Below, piece after piece: positions 33,601 to 40,230 of a stretch of DNA of 64,000 nucleotides. Origin of the DNA: Chloroflexota bacterium (GTDB lineage Bacteria; Chloroflexota; Anaerolineae; Aggregatilineales; Phototrophicaceae); NCBI GenBank assembly GCA_013388745.1, contig JACAER010000037.1, positions 1 to 64,000 of the forward strand. The letters run 5' to 3'. The first letter of the stretch is position 1. Each line of letters starts with the position of its first letter. The notes beneath the pieces were generated by a model that saw only the letters and a program-made list of their open reading frames with translations, was not told the origin of the DNA and did no database searches. The translations under genes and the position numbers were made by a program.

Positions 33601-34723
33601 AGCGCTCGATACCTACCGCCGCGCCAGCGCTACCGCCCCCAACGAAGCCTATTATCTGTATAAGCAGACCGATATGCTCTCGCAGCTTGACCGCTTTAAC
33701 GAAGCGCTGGAACTGCTGGAGCAGGCGCTGCGGCTCGACAACCGCAACCCGCAGATCTGGGCCAAATATGGGCAGGTGCTGCGCCGCCTGAACAAGCTGG
33801 AAGAAGCGCTGCACAGTTATACGCGCGCCGTCGAACTCGATGCGAGCTATGGTTGGGCGTGGAGCGGGCGCGGGCTGACGCTCAGCGCGCTGGGACGCCA
33901 CGAAGAAGCGCTGCTGTGTTTTGCCAAAGCCATCGAATCCAATCAGCAGGATGTGTGGTACTGGTACAACTATGCCGATGAGCTGATCGCGCTCAACCGG
34001 GTGAGCGACGCGCTCAACGCGCTAGAAAAAGCGCTGGAACTTAACAGCAGCCACAGCGAAAGCTGGGCCAAGCGCGGGCAAGTCCTGCGGCGTATGGACA
34101 AACAGCCCGAATCGCTCGATTCGTATGATCGCGCTATCGCGCTCAATCCGCATTATGCCTGGGCGTGGAACGGGCGCGGGCTGACGCTCAAAGAGATGGG
34201 GCGGCGCGAAGAAGCGCTGGTCAGTTATGAGCGCGCGGTGCAGGAAGACCCGCATGTTGTCTGGTACTATATCAATCAGATTGACGTGCTGCTCGATTTG
34301 CAGCGCAAGACGGAAGCGCTCGCCGTGGACGACCAGGCCACGCGCGTGGCGCCGCACAACCCGACGACGTGGGCGCGGCGCGGGCAGGTGCAGCGGCGGC
34401 TGGGCAACTATGAAGACGCGGTGGACAGCTACAAAAGAGCGCTCGAACTGGATAACACCTATGCCTGGGCGTGGAACGGGCAGGGATTGGCGCTGGTTTC
34501 CTTGGGACGCTGGCAGGAAGCGCTGGCCTGCTATGATCTGGCCGTGGCCTATGATGCGAACGATGTCTGGTTCTGGCATAATTATGGCGAAGGGCTGATG
34601 CAGATCGAACACTGGCGCGAGGCGCTGGAAAAATTCGAGCGCGCGCTGCACATCGACCCGCATCACGAGCCGACGCTGGAAAAAGTGCGGCAGGTGCGCA
34701 GTAAGTTGGATAAAGGGGAATAA
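30686..34723 (+). CDS. Ser/Thr protein kinase with long TPR superhelix
   Basis: The 1345-residue protein has an N-terminal helical region, then a protein kinase domain (about 270-550). The domain has a Gly loop, Lys K306 in 'VAIKTF', catalytic D407 in 'HRDLKPANI', 'DFG', and 'GTAPYMSPEQC'. From about 578 to the end there are 23 TPRs. TPRs 2-22 repeat in a three-TPR order: type A 'YAWAWNGKG', type B 'DVWYWYNYAD', type C 'SWAKLGQV', giving a 102-residue (306-nt) super-repeat seven times. No TM helix is seen. ATG 30686 is chosen; ATG 30665 is also possible. Confidence 0.93.
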   Translation: MFPPLTNRQPPKLTDDEQRTLLRKRHAGDHNDPFASDPDTAIRAAGRLALRREDINDAFMLGDLCAQKTLSKDNRLLVFYAGKTLLAYRRAAQRAKNDIDRKRAQRAIEEFVSWLVDVAKTFPNRRNLAVALWALAEDEDSDPARTSILPETPPKALERTIAELLALYRGAEPLAPGTMITDEQRTISADLSEPYVDPLATVADYGVDVAALSMEMIDDASRPDETRIEEKLSLSFTSAEPNASDSRPSSIILLGQKAAPADERSSDFRVGSRIEGRYEVADVRFGGMGVVYLCYDHENREPVAIKTFQSRFLNNERAVARFEQEALTWIRLEKHRHIVQARLVQNIANRPHIILEHISGPEGLGPDLKSWIDHRRLDLRQSIEFGLQIAAGMQHAMLKVPGLVHRDLKPANILVTHDSIAKVTDFGLVRSLEWDDIPGPVEDDSSSEERSVRLTKIGAVVGTAPYMSPEQCQARAVDLRSDIYAFGCVLYEMLTGQYVFKMRKFEAWLQAHVHDRPLFEAPHTRQIPPRLRELVLGCLEKDPRERPQSWGEIVLELSAIYNDTLGDMPVLEVTGPQLEARELMDKGYSLTELGRYEEALAAYDQAIGLQTDYAWAYARKGRTLRLLERYGDSLACYDKALELQPNYAWAWNGKGIILERLNRHEEALRCFERATQINPNDVWYWYNYADVLQTIGRYNDAIPVLERALKIDPAHPNSWAKLGQIRRLLHDFPAAVFAYERAIKLDPTYAWAHNGCGLALKALGRLKDALMSFKRAARYQPNEVWHWYNLTEMLVELGQYQEAVAPAQEAVRTDPAHAFSWAKLGQVMRYVRRYHEALEAYDKAITLQPDYAWAINGKGIVLEQLARYEEALKCYEEATKHNSSDVWHWYNRGNVLVMLSRFQEALPLLQKATEINPRHARSWARLSNTLRNLKRYDEALETAAQATRIAPDYAWAWNEQGMTLELMGRYQEALDTYRRASATAPNEAYYLYKQTDMLSQLDRFNEALELLEQALRLDNRNPQIWAKYGQVLRRLNKLEEALHSYTRAVELDASYGWAWSGRGLTLSALGRHEEALLCFAKAIESNQQDVWYWYNYADELIALNRVSDALNALEKALELNSSHSESWAKRGQVLRRMDKQPESLDSYDRAIALNPHYAWAWNGRGLTLKEMGRREEALVSYERAVQEDPHVVWYYINQIDVLLDLQRKTEALAVDDQATRVAPHNPTTWARRGQVQRRLGNYEDAVDSYKRALELDNTYAWAWNGQGLALVSLGRWQEALACYDLAVAYDANDVWFWHNYGEGLMQIEHWREALEKFERALHIDPHHEPTLEKVRQVRSKLDKGE

Positions 34724-34728
34724 ACCCG

Positions 34729-35226
34729 ATGGATGTTTACGACGCGATTCGCAGCAAACGCGCGGTGCGGCTGTTCAGCGATCAGCCTGTGCCGCCAGAC
34801 GTGCTGTAAAAAATTCTCGACGCCGGGCGGCGCGCCCAGAGCAGCAAAAACACGCAGCCCTGGCAGTTTATCGTCATCCGCGACAAAAACACGCTGGCTG
34901 CGCTCGCCACCACGGGGGATTACGCCGGGCATCTGGCGGGCGCGGATTTTGCTGTCGCCCTGGTCGGCACAAAAACCACCGCCTGGAACAGCTTCGATCT
35001 GGGGCAGGCCGCCGCGTATTTGCAGTTGGCGGCGTGGGAAATGGGCGTCGGCTCGTGTATCGCCGCGATTTATGACGCCGAGCGCGCCAAAACGCTGTTG
35101 GGCGTGCCCGCCGAGATGAATTTTTACGCGGCGCTGTCCTTCGGCTATCCCGCGCCCGATTTTGTGCCGGCGCAGATGGGCGGGCGCAGGCCGCTGCAAC
35201 AGGTGGTGCGCTGGGAAAAGTGGTAA
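34729..35226 (+). pseudogene. Nitroreductase-family gene with internal TAA
   Basis: One frame of 165 codons reads as a nitroreductase: 'MDVYDAIRSKRAVRLFSDQP', 'ILDAGRRAQSSKNTQPWQFI', 'FDLGQAAAYLQLAAWEMGVG', 'ALSFGYPAPDF'. Codon 27 (34807-34809) is TAA, at a position normally Glu, Gln or Lys in 'VLxKILDAGR'. A single base change would explain it. The rest is intact, so this is either a recent pseudogene or a sequencing error. It starts 6 nt after the kinase gene, as if in one operon. FMN-dependent reduction would have been its role. Confidence 0.75.
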
Positions 35227-35230
35227 AACG

Positions 35231-35620
35231 ATGCGTATGAAAAAAGAGATTTCCGTGACCTTCATGAGCGGCCCGCTGGACGGCAAAAAACTGGGCTTCG
35301 AGCAGCCCGAACCGGGCGAAGAACGTATTTTGCACATTGGCCGGCGCGAGGGCTGCGAAATTTATCTGTCGTTCGACAATCAGGTGTCGCGCCTGCACGC
35401 CCGTCTGGGCTGCATGTCCACGCCCATCACGGCCAGCGACACGGGCAGCGCGCCCTTTGTGCTCTCTTTCTGGCTGGAAGACGAGGGCAGCCGCAACGGC
35501 ACGTATGTCGAAAAAGACAAAGAGCCGCTCAGCGGGCGCACGCATCTGCGCCCCGGCACGCTGTTTCGTATCGGGCGCACCTGGCTGCGGCTGGATGTGC
35601 CGCTGTCGTATGATGATTGA
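35231..35620 (+). CDS. FHA-domain protein
   Basis: The 129-residue protein is almost entirely one FHA domain: 'RILHIGRREGCEIYLSFDNQ', 'VSRLHARLGCM', 'DEGSRNGTYVEKDKEPL', 'PGTLFRIGRTWLRL'. It should bind phosphothreonine peptides. The nearby TPR kinase is a plausible partner, in the same direction and separated only by the broken nitroreductase gene. ATG 35231 follows TGGTAAAACG, a weak ribosome site. Confidence 0.82.
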   Translation: MRMKKEISVTFMSGPLDGKKLGFEQPEPGEERILHIGRREGCEIYLSFDNQVSRLHARLGCMSTPITASDTGSAPFVLSFWLEDEGSRNGTYVEKDKEPLSGRTHLRPGTLFRIGRTWLRLDVPLSYDD

Positions 35621-35630
35621 GGTGGCGTTT

Positions 35631-35915
35631 ATGGACATCCCCGCTGAATTGAGCACGTATATCGATGATGAAGGCCGGCTGAAAGAATGGCCGGCGCGCA
35701 AACGCCAGCTTCAGCGCGCGGCGCTGGAATACCTGGCCTCGAAATTTGAGACCGGGCGCGCCTACAGCGAAAAAGAGGTCAACGATCTCTTAAAACAGTG
35801 GCATACCTTCGCGGATTGGGCGCTGCTGCGGCGCGAAATGTTCGAGGGCGGCCTGCTGAACCGCGACAAAGACGGCGCGCGCTATTGGCGCACGCCCAAC
35901 ACGACGCTGTATTAA
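35631..35915 (+). CDS. DUF2087-domain protein
   Basis: The 94-residue protein has the DUF2087 pattern: 'LKEWPARKRQLQRAALEYLA', 'YSEKEVNDLLKQWHTFADWA', 'LLRREMFEGGLLNRDKDGAR'. This is a winged-helix-like segment, often attached to transcription regulators. Two ATGs upstream at 35610 and 35613 are in frame, but 35631 has GAGG 8 nt before it. It follows the FHA gene by 10 nt. Confidence 0.8.
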   Translation: MDIPAELSTYIDDEGRLKEWPARKRQLQRAALEYLASKFETGRAYSEKEVNDLLKQWHTFADWALLRREMFEGGLLNRDKDGARYWRTPNTTLY

Positions 35916-35950
35916 GCGCCCGCCGCGCCACCCCTCGCCATACTCCCCCC

Positions 35951-35975
35951 ACACAGGCACGCAAAAAACGGGGCG
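35951..35975. repeat. Partial copy of the 45-bp repeat
   Basis: The 22 bases CAGGCACGCAAAAAACGGGGCG (within 35951-35975) are the 3' half of the 45-bp repeat found intact at 38507 and 40134. It has the same orientation. It is followed by an imperfect stem that could terminate minus-strand transcription. Confidence 0.6.
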
Positions 35976-36061
35976 CCAGGCCGCGCCGTTGTACTTGGCA
36001 GATGCTTGTTATGACATAATACCTTTACGAGACGAAAAAGAGCATTCCGGGGCGCTGGCTT

Positions 36062-36196
36062 GTGGCGCTGAAATTTTATACGGATACTCCTATCGCAAAA
36101 GCCGTGGCCGTTCAGCTTCGAATGCGCGGGGTGGATATCGTGCGCTGTGAGGAAGTGGGTTTAGCCGCCGCGGCTGATCTGCTGCGCCAGCGGCAT
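36062..36196 (+). pseudogene. Truncated DUF5615 (PIN-like) gene
   Basis: The frame from GTG 36062 reads 'MALKFYTDTPIAKAVAVQLR' and 'MRGVDIVRCEEVGLAAA'. This matches the N-terminus of DUF5615 PIN-like toxin-type proteins. It then departs from the family and enters the 3' end of the convergent kinase gene. About the first 37 residues remain; the usual protein is about 110. It is a deletion remnant. Confidence 0.55.
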
Positions 36197-36197
36197 C

Positions 36198-38396
36198 TCA
36201 GGCCAATGCCGCCGCCAGTTCGCCCACGCTGCTATACCGATCGTCTGGATTCTTGGCGAGCGCGCGCAGCACCGCTTGCGCCGCTGCTGCCGGGATGTGT
36301 TCATGTGTTGCGCGCGGGTCGGGCGGCGGCTGCTGCAAATGGGCGAACAACACCTGCCCGGCGCTGCCTTTGAACGGCTTGTCGCCGGTCAGCATTTCGT
36401 ACAGCACCACCCCTAAGGCATAAATATCGGCGCGATGATCGACTTCTTTGGCTGCCAGAATCTGCTCTGGCGCCATATAGTCAATCGTGCCAACGGCGCC
36501 CGTGCCGGTCAGCGCGGTGCGCGCGTCGCGAATCTTGGCAATGCCGAAGTCCATCAGCACAGCCTGTAAGCGCCCCTGGGCTTCGCGCAGCATGATGTTG
36601 GAGGGCTTGATGTCGCGGTGAACGAGTCCCTGCCCGTGGGCATAATCCAGCGCCGCCGCGCAATCCTGGACAAACTGGCGCGTTTCGGCCAAGGAAAATT
36701 GGCTGCGCTCTTGCAGCCAAGCGCTTAATTCCCGCCCCTGCACAAATTCCATCGCCATATAGATGACGCCATCGCTCTCGCCAGAGCTGTAAACTTTGAC
36801 GATATTGGGATGATCGAGGCTGGCGAGCGTTTGCGCCTCGCGGGCGAAACGGCGGCGGAAGGCGTCTTCTCCCGCCAGCTCTGCGGGCAAAATCTTGAGC
36901 GCCACGGTCTGGCCTGCGCCTACGCCCTGATAGACTTCACCCATGCCGCCGCGCCCCAACACGCCGAGCACCTGATAGCTGCCCAGGGTGCGCCCAGTGA
37001 GCAGGCCGGGATTTTTCACTGCGGGCATTTTTTGCCCTGCCGCGAGTTCATTGAGATCGAAGCGAAAACCATAAAAACGTCGGTCAATGACATGCTGCAC
37101 TCGCTTGCGTGCCGGGTTGAAGAGCAGCGCTGTCACTGCCGCGCTGACCGCGATCGCCGCGCCCGCTTGCTCCGCGCCCCACAGCGCGCCCAGCGCCGCC
37201 TGCGCGCCCCAAAAGATCGCCACGAACAGCGCGCCCAGCCCCAGCGTCACCAGCCCGTAGACCAGACCGCGATTAATCGCCAGATCGACATCGTACAGCC
37301 GGTAGCGCAGCATGGCGAAGGCAAAGCCCAGCGGCAGCGCCAGCGTCAGCAGCGTAGAAAGCGGGTAAACGAAGAAAAAGAACAGGCGCAGTGTATCGAG
37401 CGGTGCGGCGTTTCTGACCAGTTCGAGGCTCAGCGGATACAGGGTGTTACTCAGAAACGCAATGACAATGCCCAGACCTGCCCATTTCGTCTGTTGGCGC
37501 TGGGTGGGGGTCATGAAGCTGCGGAAGCGATGCACAAACAACGCGCTGTAGAGCACCGCCAGCACCAGATTTCCGGCGGTGCTGGCCAGCGGGGAGAGCA
37601 GATCAAAATTAATGGCCGCCGACCACAGCGGATACACGATCAGCAGCAGCAGCGTCCAGCGGGGACGAAATCGACCATCTGGAAACAGCAAGCCGAAGCC
37701 CAGCGCAAGCGTGCTGCCAGCAATGAAGTAAAGCACGCGAAAACTGTTGGCAGCATTATCGAGGTTGGGCAGCGCTTGGCCGAAAATGATCATGGCGATC
37801 ATCATGGCCAGCGCGGCGTAAAGCGCCATCCAGTCGTCGGCGCGCCGCCAGGCAATCAAACCCACGACGAACAGCGTGACTCCCATGATCACGATTTCCA
37901 GCGCCAGGGCGTAGATGTAGGCTGCCTGAAAGGGCATGCCCAGCAGTATCGCGCCGCCGATCAGCCAGTTACCGGAGTCACGCACCAGCGTGACATCGCG
38001 CGCGGGCGCTTCGCCTGTTTGCACTGTCAGCGTGAGGGGCGTGCCTGCCGCTTGATTATCAATAGGCACGATCGCCTGGCTGGGGCTTGTTCCCGGCGCT
38101 AAAGTCATGCCGTCCACGGCCAACAGCACATCCCCGTCCTGAATCAACCCCGCCGCCGGGCCATTGGGGTTCGGGCGCAAGATGATGAGGCCATTTTGCG
38201 TATCGACCAGATTGAGCGCCACGCACAAACAGCCTGTGCGCAGGCCGTGCGCATAGTTGACTAACGCCACACAAAATGTCAGCAGGTTGAACAGGATGAG
38301 CAGCGCCCAAAGGCTTTGAATCAAGCGCGCGCGCCGCGGGTACTTGAGCCGTGTGTAAGTATCGGTCTGAGCAGGGTGTGAATCAGGTACAGGCAT
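36198..38396 (-). CDS. PDZ, multi-TM and Ser/Thr kinase fusion
   Basis: The 732-residue protein starts with a TM helix and a PDZ-like domain (about 55-155, 'NPNGPAAGLIQDGDVLLAVDG'). About eight TM helices follow, then a linker 'NPARKRVQHVIDRRFYG', of the kind seen between the membrane part and DHp domain of many Chloroflexota/Bacillota histidine kinases. A Ser/Thr kinase domain comes next (about 470-732) with 'LGRGGMGEVYQG', K501, D595 in 'HRDIKPSNI', and 'GTIDYMAPEQI'. So a Ser/Thr kinase takes the place of a histidine kinase output. The stop overlaps the DUF5615 remnant region. Confidence 0.9.
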   Translation of the reverse strand: MPVPDSHPAQTDTYTRLKYPRRARLIQSLWALLILFNLLTFCVALVNYAHGLRTGCLCVALNLVDTQNGLIILRPNPNGPAAGLIQDGDVLLAVDGMTLAPGTSPSQAIVPIDNQAAGTPLTLTVQTGEAPARDVTLVRDSGNWLIGGAILLGMPFQAAYIYALALEIVIMGVTLFVVGLIAWRRADDWMALYAALAMMIAMIIFGQALPNLDNAANSFRVLYFIAGSTLALGFGLLFPDGRFRPRWTLLLLIVYPLWSAAINFDLLSPLASTAGNLVLAVLYSALFVHRFRSFMTPTQRQQTKWAGLGIVIAFLSNTLYPLSLELVRNAAPLDTLRLFFFFVYPLSTLLTLALPLGFAFAMLRYRLYDVDLAINRGLVYGLVTLGLGALFVAIFWGAQAALGALWGAEQAGAAIAVSAAVTALLFNPARKRVQHVIDRRFYGFRFDLNELAAGQKMPAVKNPGLLTGRTLGSYQVLGVLGRGGMGEVYQGVGAGQTVALKILPAELAGEDAFRRRFAREAQTLASLDHPNIVKVYSSGESDGVIYMAMEFVQGRELSAWLQERSQFSLAETRQFVQDCAAALDYAHGQGLVHRDIKPSNIMLREAQGRLQAVLMDFGIAKIRDARTALTGTGAVGTIDYMAPEQILAAKEVDHRADIYALGVVLYEMLTGDKPFKGSAGQVLFAHLQQPPPDPRATHEHIPAAAAQAVLRALAKNPDDRYSSVGELAAALA

Positions 38397-38506
38397 AAGT
38401 TTCCGCCAGGCTGGGTAGGCACGCGAATAAGGCTATTATACAGCAGCCGCCGGCGCAGAACCCATTTACCTCTGCTGTTTCCCCTTTTTGTGTGTAGGGG
38501 TGCAGC

Positions 38507-38551
38507 GCGCTGGCCTGCACACCCAGGCAGGCACGCAAAAAACGGGGCGAC
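38507..38551. repeat. 45-bp direct repeat, copy 1
   Basis: It is identical over 45 bases to 40134-40178, in the same orientation. It contains a small hairpin (GCCTG..CAGGC) and the first arm of ACGGGGC/GCCCCGT (38542-38548 with 38560-38566). A partial copy lies at 35951. The copies bracket the two-gene cassette at 38686-40134. Confidence 0.9.
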
Positions 38552-38685
38552 GCACAGGTGCCCCGTCGCTCACACAGTTTTAAAATTGTAATTGTTTCTT
38601 ATAACCCCAATCACACATCATTGGCTATAATCTTGGAATTGTCATTCTGTTGAACACACTCATATTACGCGGGGAGCCATAAGCG

Positions 38686-39243
38686 ATGAATCTATCCAGC
38701 GGGCAAGATGACATTCAATGGCTGACGCTTAGCGCTGCGTCTGACGAACTCGACATTCCTTCCCCCAGATTGCGTAAGCTGATGCGTATGCACAATATCG
38801 TCCCGCAGCATCGCGACGGGCGCGTCTATATTTCCGGCGAAAATGTGGAGAAGCTCAGGATGTATCTAGAGCAATCGCCGCAGAAGGTCATCGTTGAAGA
38901 TACGGGGCTGATCGAAATCAGTGTGGCTTTGACAGGCGTAGCCACCGCGATCACCGCATTGGCCCCTGTTCAACTGCCGGTCTTTGTCGCTTTTGCGGTG
39001 ATTAACCTGCTGAGTCTCTATACATCGCTGTGGTTTCTGGGTGAATATGTAGAAGACAAAGGTCTTACGGAAGTCAGATTTTTAGGAGACAACCGTTTTG
39101 GCTTGGGACATGTGTTGCGGTTATTGACTGATTTGTCACTCGGCCCTTATTGGCTTTTGGGTTTCATTCTTTCCACTTTAGTGATCGTCTTTATTTTTCT
39201 CAGCACAAGCATTTCTCTTCCTGGCGGACTACCACGAGGATAA
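38686..39243 (+). CDS. HTH-domain membrane protein
   Basis: The 185-residue protein has an N-terminal helix-turn-helix resembling MerR or excisionase DNA-binding domains (about 12-62, 'LTLSAASDELDIPSPRLRKL', 'VYISGENVEKLRMYL'). Three hydrophobic helices lie at about 80-120 and 152-174. It would be a membrane-tethered DNA-binding protein. Codons are visibly more AT-rich than in neighbouring genes. A TATAAT hexamer lies at 38626. It is 6 nt from the next gene. Confidence 0.75.
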   Translation: MNLSSGQDDIQWLTLSAASDELDIPSPRLRKLMRMHNIVPQHRDGRVYISGENVEKLRMYLEQSPQKVIVEDTGLIEISVALTGVATAITALAPVQLPVFVAFAVINLLSLYTSLWFLGEYVEDKGLTEVRFLGDNRFGLGHVLRLLTDLSLGPYWLLGFILSTLVIVFIFLSTSISLPGGLPRG

Positions 39244-39249
39244 TGTGCC

Positions 39250-40134
39250 ATGTCATCTGAAAACCCCAAAAACCCGATGTGGAACAGCCCCTTAATACTG
39301 ATTGTGATTGCGCTGATCGTGGTGGGTGGGGCGCTAGGTTTTGGTTCTGTCCTGGGGAGGGCAGATCCGGTCACCCCTACCGCTGAGCCGACGGTTCCAA
39401 CTGCTACCGTTACCCCAATCGAAGTGATACCTACAGCGTCTTCGTCTCCAACCGCTACAGAAGAAATGCTCATGCCTTCGCTCACCGCTACTTCTACTCC
39501 AATGGTTTGCCTGGTGCGCGTTCTGGTCGCAAGCCTCTATGTGCGCAGTGGGCCGGGAACAGGTTACCAACAGCGCACGTATTTGAACCGTGACAGCGAA
39601 CAGACAGCAGTTGAAATGTCGGCTTATGGTCAGTGGTGGAATATTGGTGTCGGTTGGATTGCGGCGGGCGGTTATTCAGCGCCCGTCGCCGGATATGAAG
39701 CCGCTTGCGCCGCGCTGCCCGTGTCGGATATGCGCATCATCAACGCGACCAGCACGCCCCAACCCAGCAGTACGCCGCAAGTGTTTGTAGAAAACACGCC
39801 TGCTCCCCAACCTCCACCCTCGGACAATCGACAAGCGGATCCCCCTGCTGAACCGCCGGTAGTGCCTGTTACCCAGGCAACTGCAATCCCGCCTGCGCCT
39901 ACTTCCACCAGCGCGCCGGCAGAGCTGCGCGTGAGCGGGGATAACATCCTGGGGTATTGTCGTGCAAACTACGGCACCAATGCCTGGGTGGAAAACTACA
40001 ACACGCCGCGCTGCGGTTATTACGAGAATGGCGATCGTTTCGCCAACGTGAACATGAGCAATTTCTGCGCGCAGTATGGTTCGACTTACCGGTCAGAGTC
40101 GCGCAGCGGCGTCTGGTACTGCGTCTCGCCCTAG
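39250..40134 (+). CDS. Membrane-anchored SH3b-domain protein
   Basis: The 294-residue protein has a TM helix at about 13-34, then a Thr/Pro/Ser-rich stalk. A bacterial SH3 domain follows (about 82-150, 'VRVLVASLYVRSGPGTGYQQ', 'WWNIGVGWIAAGGY'), then another Pro-rich stalk and a Cys-containing C-terminal domain (about 228-294) I do not recognise ('ILGYCRANYGTNAW'). SH3b domains often bind cell-wall peptides. It follows the HTH-TM gene by 6 nt. Its stop codon overlaps the second 45-bp repeat. Confidence 0.8.
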   Translation: MSSENPKNPMWNSPLILIVIALIVVGGALGFGSVLGRADPVTPTAEPTVPTATVTPIEVIPTASSSPTATEEMLMPSLTATSTPMVCLVRVLVASLYVRSGPGTGYQQRTYLNRDSEQTAVEMSAYGQWWNIGVGWIAAGGYSAPVAGYEAACAALPVSDMRIINATSTPQPSSTPQVFVENTPAPQPPPSDNRQADPPAEPPVVPVTQATAIPPAPTSTSAPAELRVSGDNILGYCRANYGTNAWVENYNTPRCGYYENGDRFANVNMSNFCAQYGSTYRSESRSGVWYCVSP

Positions 40135-40178
40135 CGCTGGCCTGCACACCCAGGCAGGCACGCAAAAAACGGGGCGAC
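40134..40178. repeat. 45-bp direct repeat, copy 2
   Basis: It is identical to 38507-38551. It starts inside the stop codon of the SH3b gene. Confidence 0.9.
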
Positions 40179-40193
40179 TGTGCGCCGCCCCGT
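40164..40193 (-). terminator. Terminator of the DUF4139 gene, formed partly by the repeat
   Basis: ACGGGGCG (40169-40176) pairs with CGCCCCGT (40186-40193). On the minus strand TTTTTT follows. It lies between convergent genes. Confidence 0.8.
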
Positions 40194-40230
40194 TTGCGTT
40201 TCCTGCTGACTACCGACGACTGACAGCTCC

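Noticed and set aside
34807..34809. Recoding of TAA in the nitroreductase gene
   Set aside because: TAA is not a selenocysteine or pyrrolysine codon and no recoding hairpin was seen; point mutation or error is simpler.
38542..38566. Functional minus-strand terminator at repeat copy 1
   Set aside because: It lies between divergent genes where no minus-strand transcript needs to end, so it is listed as a repeat rather than a terminator.
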